From positions 32,502,530 to 32,566,529 of the forward strand of contig NC_091303.1 of assembly GCF_038502225.1 (NCBI RefSeq): DNA of 64,000 nt, in the 5' to 3' direction. Each line of letters starts with the position of its first letter. Positions within the stretch are counted from its first letter, which is position 1. Made by a program: the position numbers and the translations under genes. Under the pieces are notes generated by a model. The model worked only from the letters and a program-made list of their open reading frames with translations, had not been told where the DNA came from and searched no databases. Below are positions 1 to 13,809 of this stretch, in pieces. Source of the stretch: Cherax quadricarinatus (taxonomy: Eukaryota > Arthropoda > Malacostraca > Decapoda > Parastacidae).

Positions 1-2212
<2,212 letters not shown>

Positions 2213-3310
2213 TATTTGCCTATTTGTGGTCGCAGGGGTTGAGTCATATCTCCTGGCCCCGCCTCTCCTCTGGTCGCTACTAGTTCCACTCTCTCCCTGT
2301 TCCATGAGCTTTTTCGTCTCTCTTCTTAAAGCTATATATGGATCCTACCTCCAGTACATCACTTTCCAGATTGTTCCACTTCCTTACAATTCTATGGCTT
2401 AAGAAATGCATCCTAACATCAATTTCCAGTTCTAACCCCTTGTAACCGTGTTCCATCTCTGAAACATGCTGTCCCTATCCACTTTGTTAATTCCTCTCAG
2501 TATTTCATACGTCGCTATCATGTTGTCCCCTCATCCCTTATGTCATCCAGTGTCGTCATGTCGATTTCCTTTAACTTCTTCTCCGGGACTAGTCTTATTG
2601 CAAACTTTTGTACTTTCTATAATTTCTTGACGTGCTTGACCAGGGGTAGACTCCATACTGATGCTGCATGCTCCAGTATGGGTCTGCCATACAGTGTGTA
2701 CAGTGTCATGAATGACTTCCTACTGAAGTGTCGATACGCTATTTAAAGATTTGCCAGGCGCCCATATGCTGCAACAGTTATCTGGTTGACGTTCGTCTCA
2801 GGAGATGTGTTCGGGATGATACTTACACCAAGATCCGTTCCCCTGAGTGAGATTTGCAGTCTTTGACTTCCTAGCATATACTTCTTCTGCGGTCTTCTTT
2901 GACCTTACCCAAGCTTCTTGACTCTGCACTTTGTGGGGTTAAACTCCAGGATCCATTTGTTTGACTAGGCTTGCAGCCTGTCAAGATCCTTTTGTACGCT
3001 TACCTGACCCTCGTACGCTTGAATTCTCTGCATTAGCTTCACATAATCTGAGAACAGGGACACCTCTGAATCTATCTCTTCCGTCAAGTCATTCACACAT
3101 ACCAGAAACAGCAACGGTTCTAGGAGTGACCCTTGTGGAACCCCGCACATCTTATGCGCCCACTCTGACACCCCTTTACGTACCATTACTTATTTCCTTC
3201 CTGTTAGCTATTCCCTGATCTATTGCAGTGCTTTTCCTGTTATTGCTTTCTGCTCCTATAGCTTTTGCATTAATATCTTGTATGGAACTATGTCGAAAGA
3301 CTTCTAGCGC
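2213..3310 (-). mobile_element. LINE family A copy A1, 5'-truncated and decayed
   Basis: Read on the minus strand, this is the RT to 3'-end part of a CR1/Jockey-group-like LINE. The clearest coding block is 2965-3186, with the RT signature GVPQGSLLEPLLFLVCVNDL. The active-site motif that should read F/YxDD is FSDY, so the enzyme is dead. It aligns along its length with A2 and A3 through the C-terminal region and the shared 3' terminus, which here runs into a short CA repeat. The 5' side stops inside the RT domain near 3310, next to a GT array. Copy identity is well supported; the clade name is not. Confidence 0.85.
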
Positions 3311-3318
3311 GCGCGCAC

Positions 3319-3505
<187 letters not shown>

Positions 3506-3629
3506 CTCAGGTAATTGTGGGTGCAGGGATCGACTCACAGCTCCTGGTGTGTGTACTCAGGTAATTCACCTAACTGTGGTTGCAGGGGTCGAAACTCAGC
3601 TCCTGGCCCCGCCTCTTCACTGAACGCTA

Positions 3630-4611
3630 CTAGATCCTCTTTCTCGCTGCTCCATGAGCTTTATCATACCTCGTCTTAAAGTTATGTATGGTTCCTGCCT
3701 CCACTATATCATTTGCTAGACTGTTCCACTTCCTGACTACTCTGTGACTGAAGAAATACTTCCTAACATCCCTTTGACTCATCTGAGTCTTTAGCTTCCA
3801 AGTGTGTCCCCTTGTTTCTGTGTCCCCTCTCTGGAACATCCTGTCTCTGTTCACCTTGTCTATTCCACGCAGTATTTTGTATGTCGTTATCATGTCTCCT
3901 CTAACCCTCCTGTCCTCCAGTGTCATCAGCCCGATTTCCCTTAATCTTTCTTTGTAGGACATTTCCCTGAGCTCTGGAACTAACCTTCTCGCAAACCTTT
4001 GCACTTTCTCTTATTTCTTGACGTGCTTGACCCGGTGTGGGTTCCAAACTGGTGCTGCATACTCCAGTATGGGCCTGACGTACACGGTGTACAGTGTCGT
4101 GAACGATTCCTTACTAAGGTATCGGAACGCTATTCTCAGGTTTGCCAGGCGCCCACATGCTGCAGAAGTTATCTGGTTGATGTGTGCTTCCGGAGACGTG
4201 CTCGGTGTTATTCTCACCCCAAGATCTTTCTCCTTGAACGAGATTTGCAGTCTTTGGCCACTTAGCCTATACTCTGTCTGCTGTCTTCTGTGCCCTTCCC
4301 CGATCTTCATGACTTTGCATTTGGCGGGGTTAAATTCGAGAGGACATTTGCTCTACCAGGTTTCCAACCTGTCCAGGTCTCTAAAGTCCTGCCAGATCCT
4401 CATTTGATTTAATTCTCCTCATTAACTTAACATCATCTTCGAACAGGGACACTTCTGAGTCTATCCCTTCCGACATGTCATTCACATATTTCAAAAATAG
4501 CACTAGTCCTAGGATTGACCCCTGTGGAACCCCGCTCGTCACAACCGCCCACTGTGATACCTCATCACGTACCATGACACGTTGTTGCCTCCCTGTCAGG
4601 TTTTCTCTCAT
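3630..4611 (-). pseudogene. A2 RT catalytic core and C-terminal region (broken frames)
   Basis: Three minus-strand blocks continue ORF2. 4381-4611 holds [21 protein letters not shown] and the active-site motif FEDD, which keeps both Asp residues. 4011-4310 holds YVRPILEYAAPVWNPH. 3630-4004 holds ERLREIGLMTLEDRRVRGDMI and ends KWNSLANDIVEAGTIHNFK. The last two are the conserved post-RT region of CR1/Jockey-group elements. At least two frameshifts separate the blocks. Confidence 0.87.
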
Positions 4612-4696
4612 CCATTGCAGTGCCCCTCCTGTTATACGTGCCTGATCCTCTAGCTTCTACACTAGCCTTCTTGCAGTCCAAGAAAATGCAGTCAAC

Positions 4697-5964
4697 CTAC
4701 CCCTCTCTCTCGTGTCTTATTTCTGCTTCTTTATCACAAAACTCCAGAAGGTTTGTAACACAGGATTTGATTTCTATGAATCCGTGCTGGATGTCGTTTA
4801 TAATCTTGTTCCATTCCAGGAGTTCCACCACTCTCCTACTGATAATCTTCGCCACGACTTTGCATACTATACACGTCAGTGACACTGGTCTATAGTTTAG
4901 TGCCTCTTTTCTGTCTCCCATTTCGAAAATGGGAACTACATTTGCCATCTTCCATACCTCAAGTAGTTGCCCAGTTTCAAGGGATGTGCTGAAGATTATG
5001 GTTAGTGGCACACACAATGTTTCTACTCCCTCTCTAAGGACCCACGGGGAGATGTCCAGTCCTATTGCTTTTGAGGTATCAAGGTCACTTATTAGCTTCT
5101 TCACCTCCTCCTCACTTGTGTGTATGTCATCCAACTGTTGTTGATGTCCCCCTCTATTCTGTCTTCCCAGAGCCCTTTCTGTCTCCATTGTAAACACTTC
5201 ATTAAATCTTATGTTGAGCTCCTCACATACCTCTTGATCGTTTCTTGTGAGTTCCCCACCTTCTTTCCTCAGCCTGATCACCTGGTCTTTGACTGTTGTC
5301 TCCCTCCTAATGTGGCTATACAGCAATTTCGGGTCAGTCTTGATTTTTGATGCTATGTCGTTTTCGTGCTGTCGCTGGCCCTCCCTCCTTATCTGTGCAT
5401 ACTCGTTTCTGGCTCTTCGATTCATCTCCTTTTTTTCCTGGGTCGTTTGCCTTCTGTATCTTTTCCATTCTCCAGTGCACTTACTTTTTGCCTCCCTGTA
5501 CCTTCGGGTTAACCAAGGACTCGCTCTGGTCTTCCCATTGTTTCTGTTGCCCTTGAGAACAAATCTTTCCTCTGCCTCTTTACATCTTGTTGTTACGTAG
5601 TCCATCATTTCGTTTACTGACTTTCCTACCAGTTTTCTGTCCCACTGAACCTCCTGCAGGAAGTTCCTCATTCCTGTGTAGTTTTCCCTTTTATAGTTTG
5701 GCTTTTCCCATTCAACTCTTGTTACCCTCTCCACTTGTAATTCTACTATGTAATCAAAGCTCAGAACCATGTCATCACTTGTTCCAAGGAGCCTCTTATA
5801 TGTGATGTCCTCGATGTCTGAACTGCTCAGGGTGAACACAAGGTCCAGTCTTGCTGGTTCATTCTCCCTTCTCTCTCTGGTAGTGTCCCTGACATGTTGA
5901 TGCATGAGGTTTTCCAGTACCACATCCATCATCTTGGCTCTCCATGTTTCGGGACCCTCATGTT
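4697..5964 (-). pseudogene. A2 endonuclease C-terminus, linker and RT N-terminal half
   Basis: The frame resumes after the SINE with EGPETWRAKMMDVVL. It runs through the end of the endonuclease (RLDLVFTLSS, then GTSDDMVLSFDY, where SDH is expected but SDD is seen), then a basic linker (about 5250-5550), and then RT motifs [24 protein letters not shown] and DIQHGFIEIKSCVTNLL. The altered SDH His is a catalytic-site change. The frame ends near 4697 with the RT palm still to come, so this is a damaged ORF2 segment. Confidence 0.85.
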
Positions 5965-6060
5965 TCGGGATGCGACCCACACCAGTCGACTAACACCCAG
6001 GTACCTATTTGCTGCTAGGTGAACAGGACAACAGGTGTAAGGAAACGTGTCGAATGTTTC

Positions 6061-6128
6061 CACCCGCCGGGAATCGAACCCGGGCCCTCCGTGTGTGAAG
6101 CGGGAGCTTTAGCCACCAGGCCACCGGG
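6061..6128 (-). repeat. tRNA-like SINE head, unit 2
   Basis: A 68-bp unit on the minus strand with an A-box-like TGGCCTGGTGG and a perfect pol III B-box GGTTCGATTCC. The anticodon-loop region contains CACAC, closest to a valine CAC tRNA. The acceptor stem does not close as in a functional tRNA, so this is a promoter-bearing SINE head, not a tRNA gene. Identical to the unit at 6143-6210. Confidence 0.85.
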
Positions 6129-6142
6129 CCAGGAAATGTTCC

Positions 6143-6210
6143 CACCCGCCGGGAATCGAACCCGGGCCCTCCGTGTGTGAAGCGGGAGCTTTAGCCACCA
6201 GGCCACCGGG
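6143..6210 (-). repeat. tRNA-like SINE head, unit 1
   Basis: Base-for-base identical to 6061-6128, separated from it by 14 bp (6129-6142) that resemble the sequence on the far side of unit 2. This is a tandem duplication of about 82 bp that gives the SINE two pol III promoters in the same direction. Confidence 0.85.
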
Positions 6211-6791
6211 TTGAAATCGCCCATAACCAGTAACTTTGCTCTGCTCGAGTGAGCTCCTCTTGCCATCTCAGCCAGTGTGTCCACCATCGTTCTGTTCTGT
6301 TCGTATTCCTCTCTTGGCCTCCTGCAGTTCTGTGGTGGGTTATACATCACTGCAATGATTACCTTATGTTCCCCAGACTGAGTTGTATCTACTTTCTAAT
6401 CCCTTACTCCAATCTCATCCATGCTTTCCTTTCCCTCAAATTCCCATCGGTTTTTCATGAGCAGTGCAATCCCTCCCCCTTCCCCTCTTTTCCTTCTATC
6501 TTTCCTTAGGATCTGATATCCCGGTGAGAAGACTGCATCTGTTATTGTCTCAGTAAGTTTCGTTTCTGTGACTGCTATGATGTCTGGGGACTTCTCATTG
6601 ATTCTTTCATGCCACTCCTGATATTCATTCGTTATTCCATCTGCGTTTGTGTACCAGACCTTCAGCTTCTTTTCTATCACTGTGGTCCTGGGAGAATATT
6701 GGTTGGGGAGCGGGAGCCCTGGAGGGGAGCCTATAGGAGGTTGCGGTGTGGGTGGGGTTTGTGATGAGGGGGCTGGGGGCAGAGTGCCCAT
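6211..6791 (-). pseudogene. A2 endonuclease domain, N-terminal part (broken)
   Basis: The block at 6396-6791 reads KVWYTNADGITNEYQEWH, then IIAVTETKLTE and GGGIALLMKNRW. This is the start of an AP-type endonuclease of a LINE, with the expected Asn and the Glu of TETK. After a frameshift the block ending at 6211 continues to AKLLVMGDFN, the GDFN metal-site motif. The frame is then cut by the SINE insertion. This domain nicks target DNA to prime reverse transcription; in this copy it cannot be made as one protein. Confidence 0.85.
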
Positions 6792-6924
6792 AGGGGGCTG
6801 CTGTAGGGGTGGGGTTTGTGACGTAGAGGGTGGGAACAGAGGGAACAGTGTGTGAGTTTTGGTTTAGATTTTGAAGTTGCATTGGTGATGTCTCGGTTGG
6901 AGTCCTTCTGCTGGTGTTTCTGGA

Positions 6925-7048
<124 letters not shown>

Positions 7049-7365
7049 AAGGTGAATTAGAGAATTATCAAGCTGCGAATGAATATTCAGATGATCCGAG
7101 TATCCAAATGCTTTGTATATCATTCAGGTGTGTTTAAAGTTGCCCGGACAGCATAGATACATTGATGAGAAGTAATAAGCCTTAGTAGAAAATATTAAAA
7201 AAAAAAAAACAATGTGTGGCGTTGATTGTTTTCCACTTCTTAGAGAATCATATTTATTGCAGCTGTGGTGAGCAAGGAACCATGGATCATAGGAGAGGTC
7301 AAACTATACCTAGTTCCTCTCTGTATCCCTTGGTGAATATATCCTGAGATCTTACTTTAATCCTT
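7049..7365. other. unclassified spacer
   Basis: About 320 bp with no coding or repeat family recognised. It includes an A-run of 13-14 near 7197-7210. Confidence 0.45.
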
Positions 7366-8288
7366 GATTTAATGATTTTATTTTATTTTATTTAAAAACG
7401 GTATATACAAAAACCATGTAGTACAATACAACCAAAATAAAACAGTGTGAACATGTGTATAACACATACACAGTACTCCTTTCCATACATGAGAAAAAAC
7501 CCCACATTACTAAACATCCAAGAAAACCAATACATAATGTTACATCACAATATAGTGGTTCTAACACATAATAACTCTATATAAATGAAAACAAAGCACA
7601 TTACTTAAATCGCAACACAACGAAACATATAGTTTAACATGCGTTTCACAGAGATGCAGACTAAAACAGAAGCTTATTGAAGCCTTGAAATAAAACATTA
7701 TAACCCGGATGCAACATCCCTGTACAAACCATTACTATATGTATACAGCAGACACTGCAACAGCTGTATCTGCTGTCACCAACCATCATAACCAAAACCA
7801 TAAATAACATTAATTAACATATTTGAATATAGAAACATCCTTAAAAACTCTTCATACATAACCACATCTCTGCAAAACAGAGGAAATACAATTGCCAAAG
7901 ATAAAACATTAGGCACAATATGAACCTACACAATCATATTTCACACAAGAGGTTCACTGTCACAGAAAGTACAAGAAAGCAAACATGTTGAAAGATAAAG
8001 CTCCATTGTACTCATACCCATGTCCTGACTGGAGTCCTGATGCCTCACCTTCCTCCCTGTACTTCACAAACCTCCAGGTTTAGCACATCCCCACATTAAC
8101 GCAAAAAAGAATCATACACTTACCCACAACCTGGGTCACACTACCAACCTGGGTCACACCCACAACCTGGGTCACACTCCCAACCTTACGTAACACATGA
8201 CATGAAAAGTTCTCGGTCACCAATACACTCACCGACCCCATACAACTCGCATCACATCTTTGTCCACCAAATGCACCATTCACGTCTC

Positions 8289-8672
8289 CACAATCCTCAA
8301 GAAGCTAGCTTCGTTAGATCCCCTTAATACCATAACGCCCATAAGTCCTCGACTTTAAAGCTACGATATCCATCCGAAAAATTGAAATACCATCTGTCCC
8401 CGGTGATTGCCTTATTCCTCCTTTGTGTTCCATAAAATATCGCTACCAAAGCCCTAATATGCTCCCTCACCAGCCCTCTACACAATCCTCAAAAAGCCAG
8501 CTTCGTTAGATCCCCTTAAAATTGTAATTCCCATAAGTCATCGACTCTAAAGCTACGATATCCCTTCGAAAAACTGAAATACCATCTGTCCCCAGTGATT
8601 GCCTTATTCCTCCTTTGTGTTCCATAAAATATCGCTGCCAGGGTCCTAATACACTCCTTCACAGGCGCTCTA
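8289..8672 (-). repeat. 192-bp tandem duplication at the ORF2 C-terminus of B1
   Basis: The sequence starting CACAATCCTCAA at 8289 recurs at 8481 with scattered substitutions, so two diverged 192-bp copies lie in tandem. The length is a multiple of three. It covers the end of ORF2, around residues corresponding to YRSFRVDDLWEL and upstream. B2 has only one copy of this region. Confidence 0.88.
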
Positions 8673-10703
8673 CGTAATACCCATGAAGTATACACGAAGT
8701 CGGCAACCAGATAGCCCATTGCATTCTGCACCAACACTCCCACCCTCCTCCATGTCTAAGCTTAATGCCCGTAAAACACTAATTCCACCCCCACCCACCA
8801 TACGTAAAACCCTGCTAAACTACTTTCTCACTGGTTCCAACCTTGCACAAAAATATACCGCATGATACACGGTGTCAATATCCCCACACACACAACACTC
8901 CATTCCCTCCTGCACACCCCTATTACCTAACACCTCCCCCGATGGCAATATATTATGGAGAAATTTAAACATTACCTCCCGCACCACAGCCTTCAAACAC
9001 AACCCTTTCAGGAACCCCCATACATCCATGCATACATAAGATACATACCCTTAACCCTAGCAACCACCTTCCTACCACCCACCCGAGCCAGTTTACCTAT
9101 CTTGACCCCACGTGGTTCCCTAGCAAAACACAATAACCTCAACATTCCCTCACACACCTGCACATCCCTACCCCGCACCCAAAGTCCCTAATCCCTTCTC
9201 ACCCATGCCAAACTTGTACCTGCGATCCTACCCTCCCTCAAATAACTGTTTAACATACATACCCAACAACCTGTAATGCAGCTCCATTAACCCCAGCCCT
9301 CCCTGGCATACCGGGAGACACACAACATCTCTCAACAACCAGTCACACCCCGAACCCCAAACATATCGGAACACGTGCTTCAACAGCCGCTTCTTATCAC
9401 ATGTATCCAATGGATATATACCCGCCACATGCCACAGCTTACCGTACAATACAAACTTCACCACAATTGCCTGATGGTGTATCCACTGCTTCTTTCGAAT
9501 TCACCTCCCGTGCCTCTTGAAGCTTTCCCATGTTAACTACCCTACACACCTTAAGACGATTTACCAGGGGCCAACCTTTACCCTGCCTGAAAACCCCACC
9601 CACACCATCCTCCACCCTCAAAAGCATCGACTTATCACTATTAAGCGTTATCCCTGTTGCCATGCCAAAACTCTCCACCAACTCACTAACCCTATGTAAA
9701 TCCTCAGACCCTCTAAATAGAACCATGGTGTCATCAACGTAACCTAGGAGTCTCGGGTCCACAGACACCCCATCCCTCTCCATCCCTTCCCTTACACCCC
9801 AATGCACAGCCCTATAGAATGGGTCTTGGGGCAATGCAAAGAGAAGCTGTGACAGAGGGCATCCCTGCCGCAAGCCCCGTTCCATCCTAACAGGTTGACC
9901 TAGACTACCATTCACTTGCACCCTAACCATTGCCTGTGCATACAACACCTTAGCCAAACTGACAATTTCCCTCCCGAACCCTTGCCATTGCATAAACTTC
10001 CACAGCACCTCATGCTCCACACAGTCATATGCCGCATGCCAATCTAACGCTGCAACCCCACCTTTATTGAATCCCCCCACTTTCATCTATAAACCAACGT
10101 AAAATCCCCTGCCCTACACACATCGACCGCCCAGGCAGCCCATATTGACCCTCATCCAAAACTCTGTCAAGCACCCCTTTCAACCTATTTCCTAACACTT
10201 TAGCAAAGATCTTGTAATCACCACACATTAAGGTGATTGAAAGATAATCATGCACACATTCACAAGACTTCTTCTTATGGACCAAGACCACCACACCCGT
10301 TCTCTGCTGTTCCTCCAACCTACCCAGGGATTTCATGGCATTAAATAAAGCCACTAAAAAGCCACGCAAACACTCCCAGTTTTCCCTATAAAAATCACAA
10401 GGGATACTGTCGATACCAGGCAATTTACCCACACTCATCCCCTCCACTGCCATCCTAATCTCCTCTTCACTTATAGAACCACTCAATTTCAATCGATCCC
10501 TATTCACTAGGTCACAAGATACCCATTCACCCATGTCGTCTATCACCTCACAATTAACCCTCACACTTTTACCATTCTTCTCATACCATGCATCCACATA
10601 ACAACCCATACCATCTGTTGACAAAAGTACCTGCCCCTGATGGTATCCCCCCAATTGCTCCTGTACCTGCAAACTCATCATTTCCGTATCCCTGCAACGA
10701 TTA
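8516..10703 (-). pseudogene. B1 ORF2: RT, zinc knuckle and C-terminus (broken)
   Basis: Minus-strand blocks match B2 ORF2. 10064-10703 holds the RT N-terminal part (KLPGIDSIPCDFY, MCGDYKIFAKVLGNRLK, YGLPGRSM). 9439-10086 holds GLRQGCPLSQLLFAL and the active site YVDD. 9228-9464 holds YGKLWHVAGIYPL. 8820-9029 holds CCVCGDIDTVYHAVYFC, a zf-RVT-like Cys/His cluster. 8516-8743 is the C-terminus. The catalytic YVDD is preserved, but the frame is split several times. Residues before 10703 that lie upstream of C1 are an artefact of the LINE junction. Confidence 0.86.
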
Positions 10704-10858
10704 CATAAGAACATAAGAACATAAGAAAGGAGGAACACTGCAGCAGGCCTGTTGGCCCATACTAGGCAGGTCCTTTACAATTCATCCCACTAACAAACAT
10801 TTGACCAACCCAACTTTCAATGCCACCCAAGAAACAAGCTCCGATGTGCAAGTCCCAC

Positions 10859-13795
10859 TCAAATCCAACCCCTCCCACTCATGTACTTATCCAACCTAAA
10901 TTTGAAACTACCCAAAGTCCTAGCCTCAATAACCCAACTAGGTAGACTGTTCCACTCATCAACTACCCTATTTCCAAACCAATACTTTCCTATGTCCTTT
11001 CTAAATCTAAACTTATCTAATTTAAATCCATTACTGCGGGTTCTCTCTTGGAGAGATATCCTCAAGACCTTGTTAATATCCCCTTTATTAATACCTATCT
11101 TCCACTTATACACTTCGATGAGGTCTCCCCTCATTCTTCGTCTAACAAGTGAATGTAACTTAAGAGTCTTCAATCTTTCTTCATAAGGAAGATTTCTAAT
11201 GCTATGTATTAATTTAGTCATCCTACGCTGAATGTTTTCTAACGAATTTATGTCCATTCTGTAATATGGAGACCAGAATTGAGCTGCATAATCTAGGTGA
11301 GGCCTTACTAATGATGTATAAAGCTGCAGTATGACCTCTGGACTTCTGTTGCTTACACTTCTTGATATAAATCCCAGTAATCTATTTGCCTTATTACGTA
11401 CGCTTAGGCATTGCTGTCTTGGTTTAAGGTTGCTGCTTACCATAACCCCTAAGTCCTTTTTGCAATCTGTATGGCTAAGTTCTATATTATTAAACTTATA
11501 AGTGCTAGGGTTATGGACACTCCCGAGCTTCAGAACCTTGCATTTATCTACATTGAACTGCATCTGCCACTTTTCTGACCAAGAGTAGAGTTTGTCTAAA
11601 TCCTCCTGAAGTTCCCTAACATCTACGTTTGAATCAATTATCCTACCTATCTTCGTGTCATCGGCGAATTTGCTCATATCACTAGTAATTCCTTCATCAA
11701 GATCATTGATATATATTATAAACAACAACGGGCCCAAGACTGATCCCTGTGGAACGCCACTTGTTACAGATCCCCACTCGGATTTAACCCCATTTATGGA
11801 CACTCTCTGCTTCCTGTCAGTGAGCCATGACTCGATCCACGAGAGCACTCTTCCCCCAACGCCATGAGCTGCTACTTTCTTTAACAGTCTTTGGTGCGGA
11901 ACTCTATCAAATGCCTTACTAAAATCTAAGTAAATAATATCAAATTCTTTATCGTGGTCAACAGCCTCAAAAGCTTTACTGAAGAAAGTTAATAAATTAG
12001 TTAGACAAGACCGGCCTCTTGTGAATCCATGCTGAGTATCATTAATCAAGCTATGCTTATCTAGATGGCTTCTTATAATCTCAGCTATAATTGACTCTAG
12101 TAATTTGCCTACAATTGAGGTCAGGCTTATTGGGCGGTAATTTGACGGTAACGACTTGTCCCCTGTTTTAAAAATAGGAATTACATTAGCCATCTTCCAC
12201 ATATCAGACACTACACCTGTTTGAAGAGATAAATTAAAAATATTAGTTAATGGTTCACAGACTTCCATTTTGCATTCCTTTAGAACCCTTGAAAAAACCT
12301 CATCAGGACCCGGTGACTTATTTTGCTTCAGTCGGTCTATCTGCTTCACAACCATTTCACTAGTGACTGTGATGTTACATAATTTATCTTCTTCTGGCCC
12401 ACTATAAAAATTAATTACCGGAATATTATTAGTGTCTTCCTGTGTAAAAACCGAGAGAAAATAATTATTTAAAATCGAGCACATTTCATTCTCTTTGTCA
12501 GTAAGATGCCCATAGTTATTTTTAAGGGGACCTATCTTATCTCTGACTTTTGTTCTATATACCTGGAAAAAACTTTTTGGGTTAGTTTTAGAATCCCTAG
12601 CAACTTTAATTTCATAGTCCCTTTTAGCTTTTCTTATCCCCTTTTTAATGTCCCTCTTAATGTCAATATACTGATTCATAAGATGACCCTCGCCTCTTTT
12701 GATACGCCTATAAATTCCTTTCTTATGCCCTAGTAGATATTTCAGCCTATTATTCATCCATTTTGGGTCATTTCTATTTGATCTAATTTCTTTATAAGGG
12801 ATAAATGTTCTTTGAGCAGCATGTATTGTGTTCAGAAAACTGTCATATTGATAGCTCTCTTCGTTACCCCAGTCAACAGATGATAAGTGTTCTCTAAGCC
12901 CATCGTAATCTGCTAAACGAAAATCTGGGACTGTTACTGAGTTATCCCTACTATCATACTTCCATTCAATTCTAAATGTAATTGATTTGTGGTCGCTAGC
13001 ACCCAGTTCATCTGAAACTTCTAAATTATTAACAAGGGATTCATTGTTTGCCAGAACTAAGTCAAGCAGGTTATTACCCCTTGTAGGTTCTGTCACAAAC
13101 TGCTTCAAAAAACACTCCTGAACTATTTCTAAGAAGTCGTATGATTCTAAATTCCCAGTCAAGAAATTCCAATCAATATGACTAAAGTTAAAGTCTCCTA
13201 GAATTACTACATTATCGTGCCTTGTGGCCCTAACAATTTCCTCCCATAGTAGTCTTCCCTGGTCCCTATCTAAATTTGGGGGACGGTATATCACACCTAT
13301 AGATAATTTTTCATGCCCCTCTGAAAATTCTATCCAAACAGACTCTGTATGTGTTACTTCAGACTTAATACCCGTTTTAATGCAACAGTTCAAGCGATCT
13401 CGGACATACAATGCCACCCCACCCCCCTTCCCGATACTTCTATCTACTTGGAACAATTTAAAACCCTGAATGTGACATTCTGCAGGCATGTCCCGACTTT
13501 TTGAATTAAACCACGTCTCAGTAATGGCAAATACATCTATGTTACCTGCACTAGCAACTAGTCTCAACTCGTCCATCTTATTCCTAGCACTGCGACTATT
13601 TGTGTAATATATACTTAAGGACCCTCCTTCCTCTTTATCATTCCTGCTCCTTTCTGTTATTCCACTAAACCTATTACTGTCCTTGTCAATTAGTGCCACT
13701 GGCTTTCCGATATCCACCTCATTTTGCCTATTACTAGTTCTCCTAGTACTCATATTACTACCCTGAGACTTCACAGTTTTCCCGCAAAAACCCAT
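10859..13795 (-). CDS. C1 ORF2: AP endonuclease / reverse transcriptase, intact
   Basis: An uninterrupted 978-residue frame. The endonuclease (about residues 50-290) shows YTNSRS, ITETWF, LGDFNF and ASDHKSI, which carry the expected Asn, Glu, Asp/Asn and Asp-His catalytic positions. The RT domain (about 490-760) shows [49 protein letters not shown] and the active site FADD (710-713). The C-terminus carries the CR1-group post-RT region (RPHLDYAAQFWSP to WNSLPSWVIEA). It differs from C2 ORF2 at about 26 residues by my count. The protein would nick target DNA and copy its own RNA there. The start ATG lies 14 nt after the ORF1 stop. Confidence 0.95.
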   Translation of the reverse strand: MGFCGKTVKSQGSNMSTRRTSNRQNEVDIGKPVALIDKDSNRFSGITERSRNDKEEGGSLSIYYTNSRSARNKMDELRLVASAGNIDVFAITETWFNSKSRDMPAECHIQGFKLFQVDRSIGKGGGVALYVRDRLNCCIKTGIKSEVTHTESVWIEFSEGHEKLSIGVIYRPPNLDRDQGRLLWEEIVRATRHDNVVILGDFNFSHIDWNFLTGNLESYDFLEIVQECFLKQFVTEPTRGNNLLDLVLANNESLVNNLEVSDELGASDHKSITFRIEWKYDSRDNSVTVPDFRLADYDGLREHLSSVDWGNEESYQYDSFLNTIHAAQRTFIPYKEIRSNRNDPKWMNNRLKYLLGHKKGIYRRIKRGEGHLMNQYIDIKRDIKKGIRKAKRDYEIKVARDSKTNPKSFFQVYRTKVRDKIGPLKNNYGHLTDKENEMCSILNNYFLSVFTQEDTNNIPVINFYSGPEEDKLCNITVTSEMVVKQIDRLKQNKSPGPDEVFSRVLKECKMEVCEPLTNIFNLSLQTGVVSDMWKMANVIPIFKTGDKSLPSNYRPISLTSIVGKLLESIIAEIIRSHLDKHSLINDTQHGFTRGRSCLTNLLTFFSKAFEAVDHDKEFDIIYLDFSKAFDRVPHQRLLKKVAAHGVGGRVLSWIESWLTDRKQRVSINGVKSEWGSVTSGVPQGSVLGPLLFIIYINDLDEGITSDMSKFADDTKIGRIIDSNVDVRELQEDLDKLYSWSEKWQMQFNVDKCKVLKLGSVHNPSTYKFNNIELSHTDCKKDLGVMVSSNLKPRQQCLSVRNKANRLLGFISRSVSNRSPEVILQLYTSLVRPHLDYAAQFWSPYYRMDINSLENIQRRMTKLIHSIRNLPYEERLKTLKLHSLVRRRMRGDLIEVYKWKIGINKGDINKVLRISLQERTRSNGFKLDKFRFRKDIGKYWFGNRVVDEWNSLPSWVIEARTLGSFKFRLDKYMSGRGWI

Positions 13796-13809
13796 ACCAC
13801 TAACTATTC

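Larger units (their letters stand above)
5965..6210 (-). mobile_element. tRNA-derived SINE inserted in LINE A2, with doubled tRNA-like head
   Basis: On the minus strand this begins with two tRNA-like heads and continues into a non-tRNA body containing GGTACCTGGGTGTTAG and GTGGGTCGCATCC, which I associate with decapod SINEs. It interrupts the A2 endonuclease frame right after the GDFN codons (6213). At the 3' side an 11-bp stretch CCCGAAACATG occurs twice (around 5948-5975). This may be a target duplication remnant or a small duplication; I could not match it convincingly at the other end. Confidence 0.85.
7366..10703 (-). mobile_element. Tx1/L1-like LINE B1, 3' segment (3'UTR and most of ORF2 RT)
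   Basis: First of three pieces of one minus-strand element, which continues at 14836-16552 and 20722-21110. The 3' end is AT-rich with a (TAAAA)n-like tail at 7370-7400, followed by a 3'UTR of about 0.9 kb, then ORF2 C-terminal and RT sequence colinear with the complete copy B2. The break at 10703 is the 3' end of the inserted CR1-like element C1. B1 is inactive through the insertions and many frame breaks. Confidence 0.88.

Noticed and set aside
6061..6210. functional tRNA-Val genes
   Set aside because: B-boxes are perfect but the acceptor stems do not close and the units sit inside a SINE with a non-tRNA body.
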